A stretch of DNA of 64,000 bases from Powellomyces hirtus (Eukaryota; Chytridiomycota; Chytridiomycetes; Spizellomycetales; Powellomycetaceae). The notes under the pieces were generated by a model. That model was not told the DNA's origin, did no database searches, and was given only the letters and a program-made list of their open reading frames with translations. Numbering within the stretch: the first letter of the stretch is position 1; each line of letters starts with the position of its first letter. Both the position numbers and the translations under genes were made by a program. This document shows, piece after piece, positions 45,302 through 57,300 of the stretch. The stretch lies in NCBI GenBank assembly GCA_025526995.1, contig JAHLKG010000003.1:1364001-1428000 (forward strand), read 5' to 3'.

Positions 45302-46972
45302 CTACAGGAAAAGAGCGAACGCTCCCATGATTGCCGATCCAACGATGTTGAGCGCGGATGCGCTAAAAGCGTATGCAGCATTTTTAGGCGGAGCAGCGCC
45401 AGCGGCACCGCCACCAGCGTTGGCGGGACCAGGGCTGGTCGTTACTGGAGGAGCACCAGGGTCGGTTTGGATGTTTGCTGGAGAGGCAAAGAAGTATCGA
45501 GATAGGACCGCGGGCTGATCAAAATCAGCCTTCAGCGCAGCAAGGATGGCGGGGTCGGCGGTGACTTGGAAGTCGCGCATGGTGGTCTCTTCAGGTTTTA
45601 CCCACTCGAAGAGAGAGATAGCCTTCAACCGAGGATGAGCGGCAAGGAAAGTGGTGTTCGTGAGGTACTGTTTGACAAGGAAGGATTAGGGTTGGAAATC
45701 TTGCGCGATGGAACCTTTCCAGACAGTTGCCTTACCTGTCTCCACCATGATTGCTTGATGGCAAGAGCTCCTCCACCAACGGGGATAGGGGCCACTTGAG
45801 CAGGTGCAGCGGGGCTAGCGATCTTGTACTGATGGAAAGCAGCGCCAGATTCGGTGACGAAGAAGGGTTTGTTGTTGCCATCAGCATAGATTCCGTAGAA
45901 ATCGGGGCCTTTGCCTCCAGCAGCCGCCCCGTGAATGACCGCGTTCATGTAACCCGGTATAGCGATGTCGTTGGTCTCGTAGGGGTAGTCGTTGCCGAAC
46001 CAATAAGTCGACAGACCGACCCAGTCCACAAACTCGTTTCCTACGTTGAAAAATCGTAAATACACTGTGAAACCTGCCATGTCTTTTATCTCCTAGTACC
46101 TGGGTAGAATGGAGCGTAAGAGTCGTCCGCTATGGTCAACACTCCATCTCTGTTGGTGTCCAGAGCCGCGAATTCGGCAGGGTCTACAGCGGCAGTCATG
46201 GAGTTGTCGAATGGATAACCGCCCTAGATAAACGGGTCCGTAAGTTCGTGCACGAAACAAATCACAACCCAACACGGAGATCGTACCCCAACATTAGGTG
46301 CCCAGACGAAAGAAACACCAGCCCTATTGCTTTCAACAGCCCTCACGGCTGTGACAATCTTGGCCCACATGGCCTTGAAAGCGATAGGTCGCTGTCCATA
46401 AGGTTGCCATGTTCCGTTCATTTCAGGGGCCAGACGGACCAAAACACCACGTCCCTGGCTGGTGTATGTGGACAGCTGATTTACAAAGGCAGCTATCTGA
46501 GCATCCGTCAAGAGGTTGGGTTGTATGGTAGGGTAGACGGACAGGTAGAGAATGGCGTTGGTGTTGGTTTGGTCCACGAGCTGCACGGGAGCGAGTTTGT
46601 CCATCTCCAGAGGCAAGTTCTGTGCCAAGTGAACCATGGCCTGCCAAAGAAGGAAATCATGTCAAAACCAGCACAGTTTGCTCGATGTGAGAGTTGACGG
46701 CGTCCGCTTTCTTCTTCAGGAGAGTAACCCTGCGCAGCCTTGAAATATTTCCGACAAATGCCTTTGAATTGTTCTTTTCCGAAGACACTTACAGCATTGT
46801 GGCCAAACCGCTGGTTGAAGGCGGCTGGGGAGTCCTTGCCGGGAGCAGTGTCGCACCAAGTGCCCAACATGATGCCCCGCGAGGGCTCCAGAGGGGAGAG
46901 AGCTTGGGCATTTACAGAAGCGGTCGCGCACAGAAGAGCGGCGGCGGCAAGAGTTACTTTCGGGCCGAACAT
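45302..46972 (-). CDS. Secreted GH26-like glycoside hydrolase with probable GPI anchor
   Basis: Probably a beta-mannanase-type (GH26) wall or plant-polysaccharide hydrolase. Exon 1 starts with a signal peptide (MFGPKVTLAAAALLCATASV then NAQ) and continues LEPSRGIMLGTWCDTAPGKD. Later exons give DQTNTNAILYLSVYPTIQPN, RGVLVRLAPEMNGTWQPYGQ with the putative acid/base Glu in PEMNG, VSFVWAPNVG, FVDWVGLSTYWFGNDYPYET, and KPFFVTESGAAFHQYK with the putative nucleophile Glu. The C-terminus has a Pro/Gly/Ala linker and a hydrophobic tail (ASALNIVGSAIMGAFALFL) without basic residues after it, typical of a GPI signal. About five exons, roughly 440 residues. The family is inferred from the two Glu motifs; substrate is unknown. 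Confidence 0.8.
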
Positions 46973-48071
46973 GCTGTGTGGGTTATTCTGGTCCGGAGAA
47001 AACGGGAGATGGAGTATGAAGTAACGTAGTATAGGTAAACAAGGACTGGGAAAGTAGGAAGTAGTTCAACTCCCTAAGGGCAAGAACGGGAGTAGCGGCG
47101 TTTTGAGTTGAACGAAAGCAAGCAAGCAAGCCACTTGTACCTCCACAAGGAAGCAATAAAAGACGGTAATAATGAACTGACTGGGAAATATTTCCAAAAG
47201 GCGTGGCTGCTAAACAAATCCTTGCTATCAGCGCGAGAAGTTTAGTCCATGCGGTAAGGTTAGGCTAAAGTGAAAAGGCTTAATACAATCGCACACTTTT
47301 GCACCGCCTCGTCCTTTTCGTCCTTTCAAAGTTGGAGATAGTTTCATTACGGCTCCTCCCTTCTTGCCGCTGCAATGCCTGCCCCACCACGCGCTGTTGG
47401 ATTGGGTCCTTTCGCAGGCACAGCCACGAGGTCGCCTGTTGTTGATGAGGTCACCGAGGCAAAGCGCGTCTTGGCTTTGTTTCATCGGTTCAAACCTTTG
47501 ATTAAACCTAGGGGTAGAAATTCCTGGGACACCTACTAGTACGTTGGATCTGATCCTTCCGCAATCCCAGGCCTGAATTCAGAAGGATCATCAACATTTT
47601 TAGTGATTCACTGCAAGTATTACGGGATGGGATCTGCTACATGCAACTAACTGATGTAGAATCTGTAAACGAGGAAGACTTACGCTTACCACATATCCTA
47701 ACAATCATCGGCTGAATAACTTACTCGGGAAGGTCATTTTGTCACAACTTAATATGACGGAACACATGTCCAAGGATAGAACTGATATTAAAAGCCATGT
47801 TTCCCAGCGGGTGTTATCGATATGAATAAGAACTGGCCGAGCGTGAGACACGGCGGCCATGGGGGCAATACTGCGAACATGTATGTTCCCACGAGGTATT
47901 CGCGCCGAAAGATCGTGGGCCCCCAGCCCCCATGGCTTGCTGCACGGTCTAGGCGTTCTTGGCAGCACAATCCTTGAAAAAGCAACTCCTCAGCCAGTCT
48001 CCCGACTCTCCGACTTGGGCACCTCCTTTTTCCTGCCAGTGAACTCCAACCGACGATAAGATAAGAAGAAC
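46973..48071. other. Intergenic region with one short ORF
   Basis: The GH26 promoter side on the left and the DUF4097-like gene promoter on the right. Contains one short ORF (listed separately). No RNA gene or repeat seen. Confidence 0.35.
47375..47539 (+). CDS. Possible small ORF of 54 residues
   Basis: An ATG after a C/T-rich stretch opens MPAPPRAVGLGPFAGTATRS and ends with VLALFHRFKPLIKPRGRN then SWDTY. Basic C-terminal half, no signal peptide. No family is recognised. It may be a short real gene or the first exon of a longer one; evidence is composition only. Confidence 0.2.
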   Translation: MPAPPRAVGLGPFAGTATRSPVVDEVTEAKRVLALFHRFKPLIKPRGRNSWDTY

Positions 48072-49361
48072 ATGGGCGAACAGAACAGACTTTTGCCAGT
48101 CTCTCAAAAGACCGCCCCCGCAGAATCCACCAGCATCGTTCCGTTGTACCGCAAAATTCGCGACCCCACCACAAATCAAGAGCACATCCACATTTACGTC
48201 TGGCCTGCGTGGCGCCCTTCTCAACTCAGCTGGGGACAGATTATCTTCCACGTCTTGACTTTGCTGAGCATTATCTTTTGGATCCGCACCGCAATGCTGT
48301 CCAGCTTCTTTCAACGCGTCATCGGAGGTTTCGGAGGTTCCGGAGCCGCGTTGGGTTGTTTACCAGGAACTAGCCCAATTGAGTATACGCCTGAGCCGGG
48401 ATTTTGGTCAGGCTCCCCTCACCCTTTATCTGTAACGCTGGAGTTTAATGGAGCTGCGGCCGGCAACATAAATGTGCAATCATCGGAAGATGTCAAGCAA
48501 GTCAAAACAACCGCGACATTTTACCTCTCCCACGAGTCGCTCTCCTCTAAAATCGAAGTCATCCCCAGTCCCAGCGACCAAGACGATTACAGACTCGTCA
48601 TCAATACTCCGACATCTCTCTTAGGGACGGAATGCATTCGCGGGGAGGTTACGCTCCTAATTCCCGCGCAACGAAGCGCACCTGGTATCAAGTTGTCAGT
48701 GCGTGCCGACAATGCTGCGATTGTTGCCAACGACATGCACGACCTGGTCCAGTTTGACACGATCAATCTCAACTCGCAAAATGGAGCTGTGCACAGCAAA
48801 GGATTGCAAGCATCCGGGCCTATCACCATCGGCACGAACAACGGCGAAATCTTGCTGTCCCATATAACCTGTCGAGCGCTTGGCATCAAGTCACATAACG
48901 GACGCATCGGCCTCGCAAACGTCAACTGCCCAGTCATCCAAGCGCGAACGGAAAATGGAGCCATCTCCACAACGAAAGTGTAAGCTAGCATCAGCACTCT
49001 GCTTCAAACAAAGAACGGAGCCATTCACGGCGATGTCGACGCGCAAGAGGGGACGGTGGAAGCTCTTACACAGAACGGCGCTGCTGACATGACCATTGAC
49101 GGCCACCCATTCTTGGTCCGAGCCGCATCTGAGCACGGCGGCATTCGCCTTCAGATTGCAGACCAGGGCTTCCAGGGCGAGTTTGATGCAACGACACGCA
49201 TTGGCAAGGTGTCAGTCACAGGCACCGATCTCCACTTCCGCGAGGAGAAGGGCGGTCCTCAACTGGGCGGGAAGAAGGCTGGGTGGAAAGGCGATGAGTT
49301 GGGAAGACAGAGGGTGTCGGCCACCACAAGCATCGGTGCCATCTTGCTAAGCTTTGCTTGA
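48072..49361 (+). CDS. Membrane-anchored DUF4097-like beta-helix protein with an in-frame stop
   Basis: The start MGEQNRLLPVSQKTAPAEST leads to a cytosolic head, one membrane span (residues about 57-80, IIFHVLTLLSIIFWIRTAML) and a long beta-repeat domain with recurring xNGxI blocks: LNSQNGAVHSKGL, IGTNNGEILLSHI, IKSHNGRIGLANV, ARTENGAISTTKV, LQTKNGAIHGDV, ALTQNGAADMTI. That pattern is typical of DUF4097/adhesin-like beta-helix domains in fungal membrane proteins. Codon 304 (48981-48983) is TAA, yet the same frame continues open for 126 codons to a TGA at 49361 with the NG repeats unbroken. Full length would be about 430 residues. The TAA may be a true truncation, a pseudogene mark or a sequence error. 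No normal-sized intron removes it. Confidence 0.65.
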
Positions 49362-49735
49362 TTTGCATCTTCTGGCTCCATGTTTGCGTCATACACCTCT
49401 TGACGTGCAGACGTAACTAGTTTACTTGCCCCATAGGCTACAGTTTGCTTGTTCTTTTGTTCATATACCTGTTTTTTTGCAACTATCCGAAACCAGAGAA
49501 GACATCTCTGGCCGTATCTCGTCCCTCACTGCGCTCAGCATGCCCACCTGTTGGCTAAGAAACACCTTTGGTCTGTGGCAGTAATTGGCCGATCATCATT
49601 TTGATCGCGATCTCCGGTGTGAAAAGCTTTGACCAGTAGGTCAAAAGCAAACATCGATATTCAGTTCAAAAACACTATATACACCACTGTCAGGCAATTA
49701 CAACGCCTGGTTCTAAGGCGTTCTCTATTCTGCAT
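49362..49735. other. Convergent 3' spacer
   Basis: The 3' flanks of the DUF4097-like gene (+) and the GRDP-like gene (-). No feature seen. Confidence 0.4.
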
Positions 49736-50575
49736 CTATAATAACGACACCTGAGCCCCGCAATACACCCGACAATCCACCAATCGGCCCTCCTTCATCT
49801 CCATTCCCATGTACTCGATTCTCTGGTTGATGGGCGGGATCATCGTGAACATCTCGATTCGTCGCCGGAGATCGTCCACGGTTGCAGCATTGAAATCATC
49901 GAAAGAAATCAGGACCGCGTTCCGTTTCCCCTTCTTCATCCACACAAAACCTTCTACCTTGGGGAGCGGTGGTGGAGGCGACTTGGTCGATGGAGGCAGT
50001 ATCAGTTGTGTTGTCGGAACTTTTGACTCGGAGGGTCGACGTGATGATGAGGGTGTTTGGACGGGTGGAGAAGCAACGGATTCAAGAGGCCAGAAATCAA
50101 CATGTGATGGAACCTTCGGTTCGAAGGGTCGTCGCGATAAAGACGGATTCGCAACAACCGCAACCGGTTCACGCGGCCAACAATCCACGGGCGCCGGGCC
50201 ATCAAAATGCACTTCATACAGCGCCAAACACGCCCGATACCGTCTCCCCCTCGCGACCACATCCCGTTGATCATCAGGATCGTGATGCACATAGTGCCCA
50301 CACAGCGCATTCGTGTCCTCCAGGTATCGTCTCGTGTCCAAAATATGTTGATGCCAAACGACATCCACCACAGGGCCCGGACACAAGAGCCTCGCTTCCC
50401 AGTCTCGGCATGTGGCTTTCAAGTAGAGGAATCGGATATATTCGTCAACGTGTCGCTTGGCGGCATCTTCGGTGCGTTTGAGGGAGGGATGCTGCGTCAG
50501 TCGGGCGACGAGGGTTGCGGTTAGCCGTTGACGACATTTCTCGTGGAACTTGGCGAAATCTTGGGGGTAGGTCAT
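49736..50575 (-). CDS. GRDP-like protein with C-terminal ubiquitin-like domain
   Basis: A single exon of 279 residues. The N-terminal 120 residues are helical and contain YIRFLYLKATCRDWEARLLC and VVDVVWHQHILDTRRYLEDT followed by a His-rich HYVHHDPDD. The WHxHxLDxxxY block is the core of the glycine-rich-domain-containing (GRDP, DUF1399) family. The middle is a Pro/Ser-rich linker with an internal duplication: VDCWPREPVAVV.NPSLSRRP and VDFWPLESVASP.TPSSSRRP, about 35 residues apart. The last 65 residues (AVLISFDDFNAATVDDLRRR, then IEYMGMEMKEGRLVDC) look like a ubiquitin fold without a terminal GlyGly, so a protein-interaction rather than conjugating module. GRDP proteins are poorly understood; no function is claimed. 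Confidence 0.65.
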   Translation of the reverse strand: MTYPQDFAKFHEKCRQRLTATLVARLTQHPSLKRTEDAAKRHVDEYIRFLYLKATCRDWEARLLCPGPVVDVVWHQHILDTRRYLEDTNALCGHYVHHDPDDQRDVVARGRRYRACLALYEVHFDGPAPVDCWPREPVAVVANPSLSRRPFEPKVPSHVDFWPLESVASPPVQTPSSSRRPSESKVPTTQLILPPSTKSPPPPLPKVEGFVWMKKGKRNAVLISFDDFNAATVDDLRRRIEMFTMIPPINQRIEYMGMEMKEGRLVDCRVYCGAQVSLL

Positions 50576-51325
50576 GGCCGTGGTCGGAGAAACATGTGGG
50601 GAGATTCTGCGGGATGAAGACGAGGGTTGTATGGTATATATGCGAACGTTTGCGGCTGCCTAGCACAAACCGCCGGGGAACGCCAACTGTTGGATGCGGT
50701 GGGGCTTGGCTGCGCGGCTTTGTGGCTTCTGTGGCGTTTGACAGGAAAGCCATCACGCGAAACCCCGCCCAAAACTAAACTCGTCGCAGGACACTTCGCG
50801 AAACACATCGTGTCCTTCTGTGAGGGTGTACTGCATCGTGATTCAAATGAAAGAGTGGACAAAAAGCCTGTCGGGAGCAATATGAGACGGATGTTCATGT
50901 TATTGCGCCGGAAGAGTCTTGCGCCAATGCCAGATACGGCATTGTCTGGTACCAAACGGACGGTAGGTTTGAGATTGACATCAGAAGAACAGCATCCGAT
51001 ACCACAGCAACTATAGAAAGGGGATTGGGGAGAGAATTATTGGTAGGATCTGCGCCCAGAATTGAAAATGGCAGAAAGAGAGTCTGCGCAGTTTAAAACA
51101 TGTTGTTTGGTGGCAAGCGTGGCACTTTGGGATGTCGATATCTAATGCAGGACTGCAACCGCGTAATTGTTAACGAGCCCCTGATGTATATTACAATCAT
51201 CGTGTCCGGTCGGTTACCAACTCCCGTCAGTGAATGCAGATAGATATTCGTAGCATACAAACAAACATTCGCCAAACCCAAAAATGGGACAATATACATG
51301 CAAGTAGAATATCACAACAAGAAAG
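50576..51325. other. Spacer between the GRDP-like gene and the NBAS 3' end
   Basis: The presumed GRDP promoter is to the left. A plus-strand ORF of 129 codons (50627-51016, MYGIYANVCGCLAQTAGERQ and on) is open but has no recognised domain, and I do not call it a gene. The 51000-51325 part is AT-rich and lacks motifs. Confidence 0.35.
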
Positions 51326-54300
51326 CTACATAGGTACATCCCCACAGAACCGCCGCACTAGCTTCTCCTCCACCGCCTTCTCGTTCTCCGTTACAACTCG
51401 TTGACTCGTAGATCCAGCCGCGAGGGTTCCCCAGAGTCGGTTCAGCACACCAGAATCCGTGCGCCCACCACCTCCAAACGGTGAATGCGCCCCGCCATAC
51501 CTCAACCCCGCCGCCGCCGAGGCGTACCCCGCCGCGGTCAGTTCCTCCACAACACGGGATCTCAGAATCCGATGCATGGGCGGTTGCTCGGTCTGGTCTA
51601 GAGCCGTTAGGGAGTCTCGCACAGTTCTCCATAGCGGGGTGCCGGCGACCATGGTGGCGAGCCCGCGCGCACAGAGGAGGATGTGGAGGAAACGGTCGGC
51701 TTCCAGGACGGCGAGTGGGGAGTGAGGTTGGTGGAGTTGCGAGGGGGAAGATGCGGATGAGGAGGCAAGAGTTTCGTGTAATGCGGTAAGGGTTTCGCGG
51801 AATATCCGGGGGTGTTGGGAAAGGAGGCCGTGTTTGAAGTATTCGGCGTCGTGCTGCATCCCTTGCAATGTTTGCAAGATGATGTCCTCGGCCTACACGC
51901 ACAGAAACGCTGTGTCAGTAGTCTACTCATGTGACAACCTCATAAACGCAAGATGCCTATCTTCTCATACCTTTGCATCAAGTATCTCAAAAGCAGCAAA
52001 TTCAACACGGACCAAAATCGCCATTTCAAACTGCTCATGCTCAATCATCCAGCACAGCAGCGCCATCCAGAACAGCTGCAAGTACGGCGGCACGGGGGCG
52101 ATTGACGACGCACTCATCTGAGTTGGCTCTGGAACCGGCAACCATTCGGCCAGCACGGCAACCAGCGACTGGGCTTGTGCAGGTGTCCGTGTATGAGACA
52201 AGAGCAGTTGTAGCACCTCTTGACGACCCGGTTGAGTTCCTAAAGAGTCGTTTTTGACCTCCAAATCCCAAGCCCCTTTGATAATTAGAGCAAGCTTGCT
52301 TGACTGCAGTTTGCGCGCATCGACCTCCGGGATTGCAAAGTACTAGGCACAATGATGTCGACGACGCAGGTCAGTTCAGCGATTTAACATCGATTTACCA
52401 TGACCGAATCCACTCACCTTTTGCAAGATTCCGAAAATCTGCATTCCAAGCTCAGGTGCAAAGCGATCTGGCTCTTCAACGACTTGATTCAAACATTTCC
52501 TCAACGTTTCATTAACGGATTGAATGGCAATTTCAAATGGTGGAATGGCATGTGATGGAGTATGGATTGGACGAGCTTCAACAACTGTCGATGATGCTGC
52601 GGGTTGCGTCTGAGAGAGTGAAGGAGGTTCGGAATGTGTGATGCTTGTATCAACTGACGAAGGACTTCCAACAACAGGTGGAGCATGCGCGGCCTTGTTT
52701 GCGAGGCTTCCTGTGGGCTTTGGGTCTGTTTCAGGTCCTTCATCCCACAGCTCGTCCAGATCGTCCAGCCCCCATCCTTCCTGCTCCGCCGCAGAATGAG
52801 TAGACGCAGCATGGACACTCTCACTACTTGCATTCTCAATGGCCAATTCTGCTGGCTGAGGAATTTTTGTATCTGCCTCAGAAGTCAATGCACCCACAGA
52901 GCCTGGTTGTATCTCATGATGCTGATCCAGATCCAAATCGTCGATATCATCAATATCCCACCCGGAGGCCTGCTCCGGCATTGTTTTCAGAGGACTCAGA
53001 CCTCCAATATCCCAACCCTCGCCCGACTCTGTAGTACTCGGCGCCAAGTTCAAATTCGGGAGGGATTGTGAGAGTTGCGACGACGGCTGCCACGGGGCAA
53101 TGCTGGGGGCAACCGACTCTTCAGATTTGGAGAGACCCGACAGTTCCATGACCGAGTCCTGCGGGACTTTGGGAGAATGGTCCAACTCGTCCAGCCCATG
53201 GATATCCCACCCTGAATCACCAGAAAACAAATCATCGTCCAACGTCGTATGCTGAGAAGCAATGTGCTGAGGGACACTGTACTGAGGAGCCTCAGCGGCG
53301 GTGTCGGTTGCAGCCGGGGTCCAAACCGCAATCTCGGCCACATTTGCGATGATCCTTTCCAATGCCGCCGCCGGCGAGTCCACTCCTCGGCGGAAGACGC
53401 CCTCATACGCCGGATCCGACGGCACGCCCATGATCGCCAATGTCGTCTCCCCATACACCCGCGATGGTTCAAACACCGCTTCGTAACCAACAAATGCCTC
53501 AGACAAAACTTTACACGCTTGATAGATGATCATCGGGGAAGTCCCCGAGATGATCATGCGCATGGCAATGCTCGCAAACTGTTGTGGGCTTTGACCGTAG
53601 CTCATGTCGAACTGCTGCAGCCGCTCCGGTGCAATTTCCTCACCCGCTTTCTCATCGGAGATCTGACTCAGCATGGATATCATTGAAAGATGCTCGTGTA
53701 TCCTGCGAATCTCCGCCAATGCCGGTTGTGCATGGTCGGAGTGGCTTGCATTCAGTCGCGCCGCGACTGCTTCTGCTTTGGCGATCAGGTCTTCCCGATA
53801 GGCTACAGGAATTCCCGCCGCCGAGTCACCGACCGTCAGGGACATCGTCAAAGCCAGCAAATCCTTGGGCATCATCAAGTCCAAAAGAGCAATGATTTGC
53901 GATATTAGTGAGGCGATCCTCTGGTCTTCCAGATATTCCCATGGCACGCTCGGCATTCTCGCCATGGCATAGTTGGAGTACAACCTGCTGACACCTTCAT
54001 GAGCTTGAAGTTGTTGCGCTTGATCTGCCAGTTCTGCCTCGTCCTTGAATGCAGAGACAGGTCTCAGAGACAAAATGCTCGGGATCAAAGCCGCGATGCT
54101 TTCCAGCTCCGAATGAGATTGGAGACGTCCGAAGTGGGCCAGGAAAGAATCCACATCGTCTCCCCGGCTTTGGAGCATCTTCTTGATGTCCAACGTCTTC
54201 AGTGTAGGGAGTTTCTGAATTCCTTGTATGATTTTGATCCGTTTGCGCAGATTATCGGCTAGCGCTTCACCTATATCGGCATGCTGAAGCAACAGACTAT

Positions 54301-57300
54301 ACAGGTCTTCCAGCTTTCCATGGGCTGTGCCGTCAACCTTGGTGTGAACATGCTCCAAAGCTTTCGAGACCTCCATTGGATACTTGACGATACGAGCCGC
54401 ATCTCGCTTGACATTTGTCCGCAACATCTGTAAGCTGACCCCATCGGTTTCAAACAACCACGAAAGGTGTGACACCAAGACTTCCGGCTCCGGCACGTGG
54501 ACCTGTTCAGCAAGAAGGTAACATCGTACCAAAGCTTCCTCATCCGTGGTCTGCGCCATTTGCAGAACCACCTGCTTGCGGTACTCTGCACTTTTCTCAA
54601 ACATAGCCGAGTCGACAGCAGCATGATCGTACAAAGACCGCAGCTTGTGTTCTTCCTCCTTCACTTGCGAGCGCTGCGCGTGATGCAGCGCCAACCCCAG
54701 CGCGGACTGTGTCCGATTTGTGGTCAGCACGTCAGTTGCAGGCTGCGTTGTCATCCCTTCTGGCGTCGCATGATACTGTTCTGCCAACCATTGCACGTTT
54801 CGTAAGATATCCGCCGGGGAAACCAAATGCAGGTGGTCCAAAGCATCGGGTCTGTCGGCGGAGAGTATGTCCTTGAGGGCCTTCAATGAAAAGTAGTAAC
54901 AAGCCAATTGCTCAATGGCTGGTGACGAGGGCAATTCGCCAAAGAACGTCTGGGCGCTTGTATCCTGCAAATTAGGAATAAATGTCAGTTGGTCTTCCGA
55001 ATCCTCATGGCATGTAACTCATCTCGCTCACCTGGCTAGCACTCAACAAATAGCCCACAGCAGAGATAGCATCGGTTGGGAAGACCTCAGCAGCCAATTC
55101 TCCAAGAACCACGTCTATGGTGCGGCCATTCGTTTCTGCGTTATGGGTCACGTCAATGAGAGCTTCTGCACGTGCCTCGGTGAGTCTAAGAAGAGTTTCC
55201 AGGATCTCGCGCTTGGGAGATTGTCTCTCCAGGTTGTGTGACGCTTCGTCCAAGTCATCTATTCCAGCAAGAAGGGGTTTCTGCGCATAGAATGCCGGGA
55301 ATGCCAAGGGTGCATCATCTTCCGCGTTATCCGGACGCAAAGAGTCGTCATCGAACGCCAACACTTGTCGCTCAACTTCATCGATCGCCTTGTCCAAGTC
55401 AAACTGCCACCGCGATGTATTTGTCTTCGATTCTGTCCACTGACCAATCGCGGGAAGGATATCGGATACCGCATTACCGGTCGCATGGCAAAGCGCGTCC
55501 TTGGCAATCTTTTCGCTTTCCAGTGTGGTCCACAGATTAAGCACTTGCGGCATTTTCTCAGTGGGACATCGCATCAAAGCTTGTCCCACCATATCCATTC
55601 TCTTGGCCAGTTCGTCAATCGCCGTGGCCGACCCTAGCTCCATGCAAATAGAGCAGATAGCGTCCGCCACTTCTTGACTTTGCATGAGATTTTGCTCCGT
55701 TGTGAGGATGAGGTCATTGCACAAAGTGTACGCCGAGTCCCAGTCGCCGTCGCGCAATGCCGCATCAGCGATCAACGCCTGAGCGAGTGCTTTTGTAATT
55801 GGCGTGTACTGATCGCGCAACAGTTTGCGTGTCATGTCCAGCAGGGCATCTCGGGAGCGATGCGCGCTCGAATCCCGTTCCAGAATCTGCTGGATGAAAT
55901 GCAAGCGGTTGCCATGCAGTCGAATTTGGATGGGCAAAATTGGCTCGCCGGTGTTGTCGGAGACACCGTTATAGCGAACGGTGAGTTGATGGGTAGCTTG
56001 AATGAAATCCATCTCCACCTGCAGTTCTGGAGACATTGGTAAAACTGCTAAGCAATCGCGAGCTCGTTTCAAAAGACCTTGGGTCATGTCGCCATTATCT
56101 GCATTGTCGTAAAACTCATTGGCGGCGTTGATGATGAGACCTTCAGCGACATCCATTGGAAGTGGCGGAAGCGAGCGTTCAGGTCTCAGAATCTTCTTGG
56201 CAAGTCTAAACATCCCGTTGTTCAGAATGACAGACAAAAACTCGACATAAATGTCTTTCCGCGAAACCAAGCCCAAAATCCCAACGTCATGTAGTCGCAG
56301 TATGTGCTCCAGCAGAGCTGTCCACTCATCCTCATTCTGGAACCGGAACTCGTCTCCCGGTGGCAGTCCATCTTCACCCGTTGAGCGCCGGGCAAGCAGA
56401 AGGAGCAGTTGACGCTGAACTATCGGATCCGTGTCAGCTTTCACGAACCACGCCAACGGTTTCGCTAAACCATAACGGTCCAGGATGCGAGCGGCTTCCA
56501 CATGTACAGCGAACTGACGTGCGCTTATCTGCACATTTTCCGCCACGTCGATCTTTTCATTGGAAAGTTCCAAGTCCGCATCATCCAGGAAGTCGGGATC
56601 CGCCGCTATTTCATCTGCCCACGAGTGTGCTTTCTTGAGCTTTTTGGAGCTCTGCAGGCCTGATGGTTTCGCAGGCGCAAGGCAAGCAACGATCCGGCTA
56701 TAAAGATCCCATCGATCAGTGCAGTAGCATCGATAGGCACATTTCAAAACCAGTTCCGCTATCCGGCTTCCCTCGACTATCCGCTCTCCCTGACCTGATG
56801 CCCGAGAACTTTCAAACACCTCAGTACACCAATCCAACTGTCTCGGCGCAATCTCAAGCAACCAGTCATAGAGGAGGTCCAGTGCGGCGGGATCCGGTTT
56901 TGCTGATGGCGTCTCACCTCTTACGCGCGCCGAGCTGACACTCAGGCGTGTCAGGTACGGCAGAACAAATATCTGGATATCAGATGCGATCGAGTTCACA
57001 TCCGATTGCGAAACAAACAGGCGCAACACTTCGGCCGGTGTGCGACGCCGCAGAGCATCCAGGGACAAATCAGTCACGTCTTTGGATACAGGATCAAAGC
57101 ATTCGTACAGAAGCACCGACAAGGTGACCAAATCCTCGTGGAGAGCTTCCAGCCCCCCGACATTGTTTCGCTCGCCTAACCGAATGAGGTCCAGTGACGT
57201 GTCTGCTTGTCCACTGGCAGCCTCCATTTCTGAAGCACGGTTGATGTACCAGTTGGTGATGTCCGCATGCGATGCTGGGTAATCGTGCCGCGCAAACTCT

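Noticed and set aside
48980..48988. 9-nt GTAAGCTAG as an intron removing the in-frame stop
   Set aside because: Far below the size a spliceosome can remove; treated as a stop codon instead.
50627..51016. 129-codon plus-strand ORF
   Set aside because: No domain or signal; overlaps the presumed GRDP promoter. Kept as a note, not called.
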